In this document: positions 17,745 through 26,108 of the stretch, piece by piece
How positions within the stretch are numbered: position 1 is the first letter of the stretch
How the letters are laid out: every line of letters begins with the position of its first letter
From: Bacteroidales bacterium
Lineage (GTDB): Bacteria; Bacteroidota; Bacteroidia; Bacteroidales; VadinHA17
DNA length: 50,343 nucleotides
Direction: 5' to 3'
NCBI GenBank assembly: GCA_018056245.1
Contig: JAGPFZ010000014.1
Location: 1-50,343, forward strand
Made by a program: the position numbers and the translations under genes
The notes under the pieces: generated by a model
Told to the model about the DNA's origin: nothing
Seen by the model: only the letters and a program-made list of their open reading frames with translations
The model's database searches: none

Positions 17745-18487
17745 AGCAGCGTATAACCTCCGTCTATTAATATATTTGAACCTGTTACCCATTTCGAAGC
17801 ATCGGACAGCAGATAAATGACAGCATAAGCAACCTCTTCGGGTTTACCGTAACGCTTTAAGGGATATTTTTTTCTGTCCTCTTCAAGCTGTTCTTCGGAA
17901 ATTCTGCCATCACCTAAAATATTGGTTTCAATCATTCCAGGACAAACTGAATTAACGCGTATTGATTTACCTGCCAGATCTAATGCCATTCCTTTGATTA
18001 ATCCATTAATTGCCCCCTTTGTTGAACTGTATAAACTACCGGCCACATAAGAACAATAAACGCCGGAAACTGATGAAATAAATACTATTGATGCACCCTT
18101 GTTTATAAGCTTATTATTTACAATGTTTTGTGTTAATATTGCCGGACTATTAAAGTTTATAGAAAAAATCTCATTAATTTTTTCTTTCGTAACAAATTGA
18201 AAAGGCACAGGATTGACAATTCCTGCGCAATGAACAAGCCCATCTATTTTATCTATTTCTGATAAAAGAGTTCCAATATCCTTTTCTATTCTTAAATCAG
18301 CAATAACCTGCTTATGGCCTGAATCTTCAAGAGAAGAAAATGTTTCATCGAGCCTTTTTTTATTTCTACCTGTAATAATCAAGTATGCTCCCATTCTCGA
18401 ACATTCAATGGCGACTGCTCTTCCTATACCGGATGATGCACCTGTCACAAGAATAATTTTACCTTCAAGAGAAAAAGGATTATACAT
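17741..18487 (-). CDS. 3-oxoacyl-ACP reductase, FabG-like SDR (copy 2)
   Basis: 248 residues. Motifs are VTGASSGIGRAV, LVHCAGIV, VFISSVSGVY with the catalytic Ser, YSSTKGAINGLIKG with Tyr and Lys, and C-terminal GSNILIDGGYTLL. It is paralogous to the copy at 8658-9425. It starts 6 bp after KAS III copy d and overlaps KAS III copy c by 4 bp, so ACP-KAS-KR-KAS form one translational series. Confidence 0.83.
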   Translation of the reverse strand: MYNPFSLEGKIILVTGASSGIGRAVAIECSRMGAYLIITGRNKKRLDETFSSLEDSGHKQVIADLRIEKDIGTLLSEIDKIDGLVHCAGIVNPVPFQFVTKEKINEIFSINFNSPAILTQNIVNNKLINKGASIVFISSVSGVYCSYVAGSLYSSTKGAINGLIKGMALDLAGKSIRVNSVCPGMIETNILGDGRISEEQLEEDRKKYPLKRYGKPEEVAYAVIYLLSDASKWVTGSNILIDGGYTLL

Positions 18488-18493
18488 AATTTT

Positions 18494-19549
18494 TTAGATT
18501 TCTATTATTTCAGGACAAATGATTTTGTCGGTACATAAATAAACTGAACTCCATGATAATCCCACACCAAAACCACAGCATATTATTTTCAACTTTCTAT
18601 TTTTTAAATCTTCAGAAATTTCCGAAACCATAGTAAGAGGTATGGAAGCAGAACTCGTATTGCCAAAATTTCTCAATGAATATGGGACTTTTTCAGAAGG
18701 TATCTTTAGTTTTTTCCTTATCGTTTCATTCATAAAAAGATTTGCCTGATGAAAAATAAAATAATCTATAGAATTCAGCTCTATATTAAAATTATTCAAA
18801 AGCAAATTAATTGACTCTGGAGCTCTGGTAATTCCGAAAGAAAAAACATTCATCCCATCCAGGATTGTATTTAGCCCGTTTCTCTTAATTCCTGGCTCTA
18901 TTTCTTTTGTTTCAAATGAAGAAATAGTTGCTTGATTGCGATATCCCCCTTCGGTTATTATAATGGTATCATAACCTTTCCCGTCAGATCCGTAATGAAA
19001 CTTAAAACCTTCAGAATTTTTTGAAAATTCAACAGCCGTTGCAGTACCTGCATCCCCAAATAAAGGAAATGTACTCTTGTCTTCTCTTGAACATGGCTTC
19101 AAAGCCGTATCTCCAACCATTAAAATTCCTTTTTTAATCTGTCCGGATGATAAAAAACCTGAAATTACCATAAGGCCATATACCCAGCCGGAACAACCTA
19201 ATGATATATCGAGTGCAACAGTACCTTCCTGTAAACCCAGTCTATCCTGTAAAATACATGATGTGGCAGGTAATATATAATCAGGTGTCTGAGTAACAAA
19301 AATCAGAATGCCTATTTCCTCTTTCTTCCATTCTAACTCTTTTATCAGTTTCTCAGCGGCATGATAACATAAATCTGATGTGCAAATGTCACTATCTGCA
19401 ATTCTGTGTCTTTCAATGCCTGTCGAAACCATGAACTTTTCAGCTTCACCGGTCGAAAACCCATAGTAATTCTTATTTTCAAGTATTGTGGCAGGAACAC
19501 ATGCCGAAACACCTGAAATTATTACATCTGGTACATGAAAAAAACTCAT
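18494..19549 (-). CDS. 3-oxoacyl-ACP synthase III-like enzyme (KAS III, copy d)
   Basis: 351 residues, Cys119 in DISLGCSGWVYG, His in FIFHQANLFM, Asn in FGNTSSASIP. It shares the IICPEIIEI C-terminus with copies a and b. Its ATG overlaps the stop codon of the acyl carrier protein (TAATG), so expression is coupled to the carrier. Confidence 0.86.
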   Translation of the reverse strand: MSFFHVPDVIISGVSACVPATILENKNYYGFSTGEAEKFMVSTGIERHRIADSDICTSDLCYHAAEKLIKELEWKKEEIGILIFVTQTPDYILPATSCILQDRLGLQEGTVALDISLGCSGWVYGLMVISGFLSSGQIKKGILMVGDTALKPCSREDKSTFPLFGDAGTATAVEFSKNSEGFKFHYGSDGKGYDTIIITEGGYRNQATISSFETKEIEPGIKRNGLNTILDGMNVFSFGITRAPESINLLLNNFNIELNSIDYFIFHQANLFMNETIRKKLKIPSEKVPYSLRNFGNTSSASIPLTMVSEISEDLKNRKLKIICCGFGVGLSWSSVYLCTDKIICPEIIEI

Positions 19550-19785
19550 TATATTTTTGATTTAACCTTTACTATGTTAAATAAATCTTCAATCGTATCA
19601 GACCTCCTTATATCATCGCCTTTAAGTTTTACATCATATTTCTCATCAACCATTGCTATAATTGATAAAGCAATTAAAGACGAATAACCCTCAATATCCC
19701 TTAGTCGGGCTTCAGGCTTTATTGTGTCGGGATTAGCGTCTTCAAATAGTTCCGTAAGATTTTCAATAAATTCATTAATTTCCAT
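19549..19785 (-). CDS. Acyl carrier protein (copy 2)
   Basis: 78 residues, acidic. The phosphopantetheine Ser is in IEGYSSLIALSIIAM; the Asp of the common DSL motif is replaced by Ser, so it may be a specialised carrier recognised only by the enzymes beside it. It starts 5 bp after the glycosyltransferase stop and overlaps KAS III copy d by one base. Confidence 0.8.
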   Translation of the reverse strand: MEINEFIENLTELFEDANPDTIKPEARLRDIEGYSSLIALSIIAMVDEKYDVKLKGDDIRRSDTIEDLFNIVKVKSKI

Positions 19786-19790
19786 AATAA

Positions 19791-20927
19791 TTAATTTTTA
19801 AAGAAATATATGTATTTTTTTACATTCTTATTTGTAAAATATTCAGCACATTCATTAAGCCTTAATGTATATTCTGAATAAATAATCTTATTATTTTTTA
19901 AAGTTAAAATATATTCTGCCATATCATTAATTTGATCATACCTGAAAGTCTCTCCTATTTTATATTTATTTATAAGATTCGCTAGTTCTGATTGCTGTTC
20001 AGTGATACAAAGCAAAGGAATTTTAAAACTGATTAAATTGTAAGTTTTTACCGGCACGCATAGTTTTTCACCCCCTCCTGCTATTGAAACTACTCCAATA
20101 TCAGCCGATGCCAATGAATGTTTGAACATTTCAACCGGCTGGTAAGAAAGAATGAGACAATTATCAAGATTGTATTTATTAACAAGCTCTTCGATAATTC
20201 TTTTCTTCCATCCATCTCCTATTATGACAAATATTATATCTTTTTCATTTTTTAATAAATTTGCAACATCAATAATTCCTTCTATTTTATGACCTAAACC
20301 AATATTTCCTGAATACATTATAATAAATTTATCTTCTAAAGAATATTTCTTAATAAAAAGGTTTTTCTGTTTTTCAATCTTTTCACTCTTATTAAAAGCG
20401 GACCACTGAGGTATTACAGCTATTTTTTTTCTATTTACGTATTTTGATACTTTATCAGCCATTCCGTCAGTAATTGTAAAAATTATTTCAGCTCTGTTAA
20501 AATATTTAGAATTAATTTTTGACCATAATTTGTCAAAAAAAGAACCCTGCTTAATAAATCCCCCAGCAATAAGTCCATCCGGATAAACATCCAGTATTTG
20601 AATAAAATATTTATTCCTTAAAAACGGTAAAACAAAAGTTGAAGTTGGAGGGTTTGATGTAATAAAAAGATAGTAGCCTCTGTACCTTAATTTAATAATA
20701 AATAATATCTGCAAAGTTGCAACAGACCAGGTTAATAATCTGGTAATCTGGTTCTTTCTGTTATATTTGATTATTTTATGGATTTTTATTCCCGGGGCAA
20801 GATTTTGACCTGACTCGCTTATAGAACCTGCAAGCAATACGACATTCTCAAATTCTTCTGTGAAAGCATTTATAATATCTTTTGTAATATAACTAGCCGA
20901 CTGATTAACAAAAACTATTCCCTTCAT
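19791..20927 (-). CDS. Glycosyltransferase, GT4 family (WbuB-like)
   Basis: 378 residues, two Rossmann-like halves (GT-B). The N-terminus is GIVFVNQSASYITKDIINAF; the second domain starts at FIIMYSGNIGLGHKIEGIID and the donor site has ADIGVVSIAGGGEKLCVPVK. It would add one sugar to the lipid-linked repeat unit on the cytoplasmic face. It immediately precedes the acyl carrier gene, so it probably belongs to the same transcript. Confidence 0.8.
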   Translation of the reverse strand: MKGIVFVNQSASYITKDIINAFTEEFENVVLLAGSISESGQNLAPGIKIHKIIKYNRKNQITRLLTWSVATLQILFIIKLRYRGYYLFITSNPPTSTFVLPFLRNKYFIQILDVYPDGLIAGGFIKQGSFFDKLWSKINSKYFNRAEIIFTITDGMADKVSKYVNRKKIAVIPQWSAFNKSEKIEKQKNLFIKKYSLEDKFIIMYSGNIGLGHKIEGIIDVANLLKNEKDIIFVIIGDGWKKRIIEELVNKYNLDNCLILSYQPVEMFKHSLASADIGVVSIAGGGEKLCVPVKTYNLISFKIPLLCITEQQSELANLINKYKIGETFRYDQINDMAEYILTLKNNKIIYSEYTLRLNECAEYFTNKNVKKYIYFFKN

Positions 20928-20935
20928 GGCTTATT

Positions 20936-21369
20936 ACGTATAAACATATACTCCAAGGCCTCCCTTGCACTCATAAATTCAACATCTGGAACTTTTTACC
21001 ACTGCCCTCAATAATTTCTTCAACTCATGAAATGTTTTTCCTCTACAAACAGAATCAATGCCTTTTGAAAAAATTCACTTGATTCATATTTTTAATCATA
21101 TTCTTCATAATACTATTAAGATATTTCATATTGTCAAGAACATCAAAAAGGTACTCAAGGTCTTCTTTTGACTCAAAAGTGTCGTACCTGTTATATCTGT
21201 TCGAATTAATAGGTAATCCTTTATCCGATAAATAGTTATAAACCTCTTTCGAGGGCATTCTGATGCCGCCCCAGTCGTCACATTCAATTACCAATATTTT
21301 CCTTTTTGTATGCCGTCCAGGTATGTTTTTCAGATTGAGAATTAAACTCTGTTTCAAAGAATCAAACAT
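20936..21369 (-). pseudogene. Broken copy of the DDWG-type deacetylase gene
   Basis: The N-terminal ~85 residues (KILVIECDDWGGIRMPSKEV) clearly parallel the intact protein at 26105-27232 (RIVVIESDDWGSIRMPSNES). Reading then stops at 21055-21057. In other frames further down, FHELKKLLRAVVK and PDVEFMSAREALEYMF correspond to the last ~35 residues of the intact copy (LKKLLKLIVKNWPDVEFMTT). About 220 residues of the middle are deleted and at least two frameshifts are present. It is therefore a decayed paralogue, flanked by glycosyltransferases. Confidence 0.8.
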
Positions 21370-21379
21370 TTTTAATGAT

Positions 21380-22588
21380 TCACTTTTCCACCAGTTCTTT
21401 GTACAAATTCAAATAATCCGTAAAACGTTCTTTTGCAGAAAATTTTTCCTCAGCTCTCTTACGGCACAGATCAGGAGTATATTTATCATTTGAGTTTAAG
21501 ACATTCATTACAGCGTTTTTCAGTCCGCCAATATCTCCTTTATCAACCACGATTCCGGTAAGGTCGTCTATTGATTCGGGCGAGCCGCCCGTATTGTAAG
21601 TTATGACCGGCGTACCGCATGCCAGTGCCTCAAGATTGACAGTTGGAAAATTATCAACGTATGTAGGATTCAAAAAAACTTCAGCCCCTGAATATAATGC
21701 AGCAAGTTCATCAATATTTTCAGTGCGGGGAATAGCTTTTATGCCCGTAGGAAGAGATTTGATTTGCTTTGCTGAGAGACCGGCAAGCACAATATCAATA
21801 CAAGGGTCAAGAATCTCACGCAATTCAATAAAATCTTTTAATCCTTTCCTTTTTGTCCATCTGCTTGCTGCACCAAAAATATATTTTCCTCCGATACAAT
21901 ATTTTTCCCTCACTTTTACATTGCTGCATGGCCTGAATTTATCGAGGTCAACTCCGTTATTAATTACTCTTATTTCATAATCCGAAAGAAACGATTTCCT
22001 CAGGTGGCCTGCAAGCCATTGCGAAGGTGAAACAAGAATCATTTTTTTAACACCTGTGAAAAGTTCTTTTTTTCTTTGATAATTATTTTTTGAATTATCT
22101 ATAAACCAGCTTTCAGGATAACCATATTTAAGAGGACATTCAAAACACCCTGTCTGCCATTTATAACAATTAACAAATTGAAAATGACTGCAATGCCCTG
22201 TAAAAGACCAGCAATCGTGTAATGACCATATTATTGGAATATTGTTTTTCTTAATGAATCCGAAAAGAACTTTAATATTAATATAATATCCATGTAAATT
22301 ATGTAGATGAATTAAATCAGGATTGAATAATCCGATTTTTTCAACTAATCTTTCCGTTGATTTTACTGAACCAAATCCATGGCGGTCAAAAAGTCGGGTA
22401 TTCAAAACATGGGATAAAATATTTAATGTATTCCCAATTTTAATTAAATCTGATCTGGATTTGTTATTACTGCGCCCATAAGCAATAATACTGTTATGCA
22501 TTTGTTCAGAAAGCAAATTACTTATTTCTTCAGCAATTCGGCCAGAAGAACCCGTATTTACCGATTCATTTATTTGAAGTATATTCAA
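21380..22588 (-). CDS. Glycosyltransferase, GT4 family (WcaC-like)
   Basis: 402 residues. N-terminal NILQINESVNTGSSGRIAEE, then NPDLIHLHNLHGYYIN and IIWSLHDCWSFTGHCSHF, which is typical of a subgroup of GT4 enzymes with conserved Cys residues (GCFECPL). The donor domain has GAASRWTKRKGLKDFIELRE and the E-x7-E-like AEVFLNPTYVDNFPTVNLEA. It acts in the cytosol on a lipid-linked acceptor. Its ATG overlaps the preceding gene by 4 bp. Confidence 0.85.
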   Translation of the reverse strand: MNILQINESVNTGSSGRIAEEISNLLSEQMHNSIIAYGRSNNKSRSDLIKIGNTLNILSHVLNTRLFDRHGFGSVKSTERLVEKIGLFNPDLIHLHNLHGYYINIKVLFGFIKKNNIPIIWSLHDCWSFTGHCSHFQFVNCYKWQTGCFECPLKYGYPESWFIDNSKNNYQRKKELFTGVKKMILVSPSQWLAGHLRKSFLSDYEIRVINNGVDLDKFRPCSNVKVREKYCIGGKYIFGAASRWTKRKGLKDFIELREILDPCIDIVLAGLSAKQIKSLPTGIKAIPRTENIDELAALYSGAEVFLNPTYVDNFPTVNLEALACGTPVITYNTGGSPESIDDLTGIVVDKGDIGGLKNAVMNVLNSNDKYTPDLCRKRAEEKFSAKERFTDYLNLYKELVEK

Positions 22589-23670
22589 TTACCAAATATG
22601 AATTTATAGTATTTATCTCCAATATATTCAATATAAAACTTCTTTATTGATTCTTTAGCTTTCAAACCCATTATTTCACGCAATTCAGCATCATTCATCA
22701 GTAATTCCAGACGTTCTTTAAAGGTTTCAAAATCATGTAATTTTACCAGATAACCATTTTCACCGTCTGTTATCATTTCCGAAGGTCCTGCCATGCAATC
22801 AAAGGCAATAACAGGCAGGCCTGCACTCATAGCTTCACCCACAACATTTGGAAATCCCTCAGATTCTGAAGCAAATACAAAAATACTGCACTTCTTATAA
22901 ATAATATCCAGATTACTTTGAAAGCCCGTTATAAGAACTTTTGATTCAGCTTTATATTCTGAAATTAACATATTCAATTTAGTCAAATTATCTTCTTTCA
23001 ATGCATTTCCGCCTATAATAGAAAACTTCCAGTCCGGTAAATTTATCTTGCAAAAAATATCAATTAATTTATCATGATTTTTTGTTGAAATCAGGCGACC
23101 AACAGTAAGCACGATTTTTTCTTTGTTAGTATCATAATTATTTATTTTATGTATAGGATTCCCAATAACTGTAATATTCCTGTTTAAATGTTGTTTTTCA
23201 TAAACATCTTTTGCTTTTTCAGTCTGGGCTATTATTCCTTTGGCTTTTGGGTATAGCCATTTTCTTAATGACTGGTGAATAATTCCGAATTTTTTCTGAG
23301 GACTGCATCTGTCTGAAATATATGTAGGATAATTCAATCCGTACAAAGCCAATAGAACAAAGCTGTTCCAGTATTCGCCAAAACTTAGAATAGAATCCGG
23401 CTTGATCTTCTTTATTGTTTTTCGTAAAAAATTTAACCTGCCAATTGTATAGAAGAATCTTAAATGATTATTGAAAACAACTTCAGGCTTATGAATTATT
23501 AAATTCTCAGGAACAGGATAAAAAATTTCAGGTTTACGTCCATAAAGTAATAAATGAAGCTCTATATTGGATTTTTTACAGAAATATCCGGCAAGTTCCG
23601 AAACCACTCTTTCCATTCCTCCGACCTGAAGTGAATGTATAACAAGGCACAATATTTTTTTGCCTGTCAT
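22585..23670 (-). CDS. Glycosyltransferase, GT4 family
   Basis: 361 residues. N-terminal LCLVIHSLQVGGMERVVSEL is the classic GT4 start. The donor domain has IVLTVGRLISTKNHDKLIDI and CSIFVFASESEGFPNVVGEA, with the EGFPNVVGEAMSAGLPVIA motif that binds the nucleotide sugar, then CMAGPSEMITDGENGYLV. Overlaps the next glycosyltransferase by 4 bp, so the two are probably translated together. Confidence 0.87.
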   Translation of the reverse strand: MTGKKILCLVIHSLQVGGMERVVSELAGYFCKKSNIELHLLLYGRKPEIFYPVPENLIIHKPEVVFNNHLRFFYTIGRLNFLRKTIKKIKPDSILSFGEYWNSFVLLALYGLNYPTYISDRCSPQKKFGIIHQSLRKWLYPKAKGIIAQTEKAKDVYEKQHLNRNITVIGNPIHKINNYDTNKEKIVLTVGRLISTKNHDKLIDIFCKINLPDWKFSIIGGNALKEDNLTKLNMLISEYKAESKVLITGFQSNLDIIYKKCSIFVFASESEGFPNVVGEAMSAGLPVIAFDCMAGPSEMITDGENGYLVKLHDFETFKERLELLMNDAELREIMGLKAKESIKKFYIEYIGDKYYKFIFGN

Positions 23671-23751
23671 GTTTTGAAAATGAAATTAACCGGTAATTTT
23701 ATTTTATTATAACAAAAAGATTCCCTGTAAAAAACATTCGCTTTAAATTTA

Positions 23752-24777
23752 TTATAGCTTTTCTTTCTTAATTTCATTTAAAAGATTTTCCACCATCCAG
23801 CCGTATGGATTAAAATGACCTTCATACCAATTAAGCTCTTTATCCCAGTAGCCAGGGCAGAGGTCATACCCTTCGGGCGAAAAACCATAACTAATTTCTG
23901 TAATAAATGGCTTTTTGTTCTTATAAACAAAATCAAAGGCTATACACTGTGTTTTCAATTTTTCCGCAAGTATAAAGGAAAGCTTAATGTTATCTTCATC
24001 GAACAATTCTTTTTCATATAGTATATTACCGCTCCCTGATGCTCTGAAATCGTTCTTTCGTACTATTCGCTTAATAGCAAAAGCTTTATCTCCAATTATA
24101 ACAACTCGTATATCATAATCATTTCCCGGGATGAATTCCTGAAAATAAACATACCCTCTTTCCTTTCCTTTTACCTTTGCATAAGGTGGAGGGGAGGCCA
24201 ACCGGACTATGCCTTTTATGACGTCTTTAAAATTTGTTTTACCAAGGCGGTATTTGCGCCAGCGCTCGTTCAGGCTACCCCAGGCATTATAGAGAAAGAA
24301 GCCCCTGCCAAATGCTTTGTTTATTATTTTTATTGCATGGCTTCGGGAACGTGCCAGCCATACATTTTGGGAGCCAGCACCCGAACGTAACTTAAAAACC
24401 TTTGGATATTCAGTTTCTTCAGCCCACTGTAAGGCCGTTTCTCTATCATAAAAAATCCACGTATCAGGCATTGGAGCGCCTATGGACTCAAGCAAATATT
24501 TCTGGCCTATTTTGTCATCAAAATGCCATACGGTGTTAAAATCGGGAAAAACTTTCTTCCCGCTTTTTTCTACGGAATATAAAAGTTGTTTGGCAAAAAG
24601 AGTTGCTTTGGGATTATTTTGACTAACATGCCACAAGAGTGCATTACAGTCGGCTATATCTTCAATAATACTGTTCCTGTAACAATCAACAATCTTATAG
24701 TTTATCCCGGCAGATTCGCAGAAAGCAATCCAGCGATCGCTGAAAGAGCCTTTTGAGCTATGTATTGCAATTTTCAT
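23752..24777 (-). CDS. ATP-grasp domain protein
   Basis: 341 residues. An N-terminal pre-ATP-grasp part (KIAIHSSKGSFSDRWIAFCE) is followed by KVFKLRSGAGSQNVWLARS (ATP-binding Lys and glycine-rich loop), YVYFQEFIPGNDYDIRVVII (Arg of the grasp), and the metal-binding end PFITEISYGFSPEGYD. ATP-grasp enzymes join a carboxylate to an amine or thiol. Overlapping the DUF362 gene by four bases and lying among glycosyltransferases, it might couple an amino acid or similar group to the glycan; this is inference. The substrate cannot be read from the sequence. Confidence 0.75.
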   Translation of the reverse strand: MKIAIHSSKGSFSDRWIAFCESAGINYKIVDCYRNSIIEDIADCNALLWHVSQNNPKATLFAKQLLYSVEKSGKKVFPDFNTVWHFDDKIGQKYLLESIGAPMPDTWIFYDRETALQWAEETEYPKVFKLRSGAGSQNVWLARSRSHAIKIINKAFGRGFFLYNAWGSLNERWRKYRLGKTNFKDVIKGIVRLASPPPYAKVKGKERGYVYFQEFIPGNDYDIRVVIIGDKAFAIKRIVRKNDFRASGSGNILYEKELFDEDNIKLSFILAEKLKTQCIAFDFVYKNKKPFITEISYGFSPEGYDLCPGYWDKELNWYEGHFNPYGWMVENLLNEIKKEKL

Positions 24778-26108
24778 TTCGTTTCCTTAAAATAATTTAT
24801 CCATCCTCGTGGCGGAGTTGCTTTTCGCGCATAAGGCTTCAGATCATTTAACTGAATTTTTTTGCCATTCAGTGTAATATCGCATATATCCTCATTTGAT
24901 CCTGTGCGGTTCAAAATTGGTATTTTCTCAGTGGGCAGTCCCATCAGAACGGCCATTGCTCTGTCATTTATAACTGAATTATTGGTAAAAGATATTATTC
25001 CAAGAGGTAAAGGCTGAGGATCAAGCGGCCCGTCGCCCTGGCCTGCAATGATGGCATCGCACATGCTATATATCTGCCGTTGTTTCTCTTCAGCAATCGT
25101 CCCGTCAGGTCTCCCGAATTCAGCTATCCTGTTTAAATCAAGCACCATTCTCCATGTGGTATCATTCCCATACCAGCCAGCTGATATCTGATGCTCCGGT
25201 CCGGGGAATGAAAGCCTCCACAACAATGAAGAAAGCTTCTGCCATAACCAGAAACTCTTTTGTCCCTGGTTTCGGTTGGCTTTATCAAGCGCCAGCTCTG
25301 ACAGGTATCTTAGTTCTGAGCCGCCCGGATAACAATCGCCGCCTTTCTTTGTGCCACCCAACCTGTGATGCGGCAGAAAGTCCTTATCTCCATTAATGCC
25401 AACAAGATTCTTTAATGCACCTGTAATACCTGTTTTTTGGTGTGTTTTAATTTTAGGTAGTGAAATAACCGTATCGGCATTAAAAAAATCCTTTGCAATA
25501 CAGTATTTATTTACGCCAGGGGAATGAGCAAATGTCATTTTTGCAGAATCATAATTTGTAACTCTGAACCTGGTTTTTCCTTTACTGGTTATAGCTTCAA
25601 GATAACTATTTCTTCCAAGATTAAAAATTACATAATCACTTAATGGCATTATGTCAACTTGAGGTTTATTTTCACTGACAATATATTTTCGTCTCCTGAA
25701 ATCTTTTATTTGAACAGGAATATTTTTCCTTCTAACAATATTGTTAATTTCATCTAAAAAACCCTTCGAAAGCATATTTTCCCAAATACATCCCTGAATA
25801 GGAGCGTCGCCAATTATAATTTCAGCCGGCTTCATTTCAATAATTGCATTTAATACAGCAAGAAGAAAATTATCATTAGTTCTTAGAACATATTCATCAC
25901 TTTGCCTTGTCGAATGTTTTACCCAGTTTGGTTTTATCAGAACCTTTTTATTGCAAATCTCTTCTTCAGGTAACCATTTGTTTATCAATAATGATATATC
26001 ATTAATCAGCTTATCTGATTTATAATAATCTTTTAACTCATTATAACCACAGTTTTTATAATTGTAATATTCAGGAATTTTAATTATATGCAAAAAATTT
26101 TTATTCAT
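24774..26108 (-). CDS. DUF362-domain protein
   Basis: 444 residues. The DUF362 features are KKVLIKPNWVKHSTRQSDEY, IIGDAPIQGC, VISLPKIKTHQKTGITGALK and LVGINGD. Function of the family is not settled; some members carry ferredoxin-like clusters, but I see no CxxCxxC motif here. ATGA overlaps link it to both the deacetylase upstream and the ATP-grasp gene downstream, so the three probably work in one step sequence. It is long enough to be complete. Confidence 0.78.
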   Translation of the reverse strand: MNKNFLHIIKIPEYYNYKNCGYNELKDYYKSDKLINDISLLINKWLPEEEICNKKVLIKPNWVKHSTRQSDEYVLRTNDNFLLAVLNAIIEMKPAEIIIGDAPIQGCIWENMLSKGFLDEINNIVRRKNIPVQIKDFRRRKYIVSENKPQVDIMPLSDYVIFNLGRNSYLEAITSKGKTRFRVTNYDSAKMTFAHSPGVNKYCIAKDFFNADTVISLPKIKTHQKTGITGALKNLVGINGDKDFLPHHRLGGTKKGGDCYPGGSELRYLSELALDKANRNQGQKSFWLWQKLSSLLWRLSFPGPEHQISAGWYGNDTTWRMVLDLNRIAEFGRPDGTIAEEKQRQIYSMCDAIIAGQGDGPLDPQPLPLGIISFTNNSVINDRAMAVLMGLPTEKIPILNRTGSNEDICDITLNGKKIQLNDLKPYARKATPPRGWINYFKETK

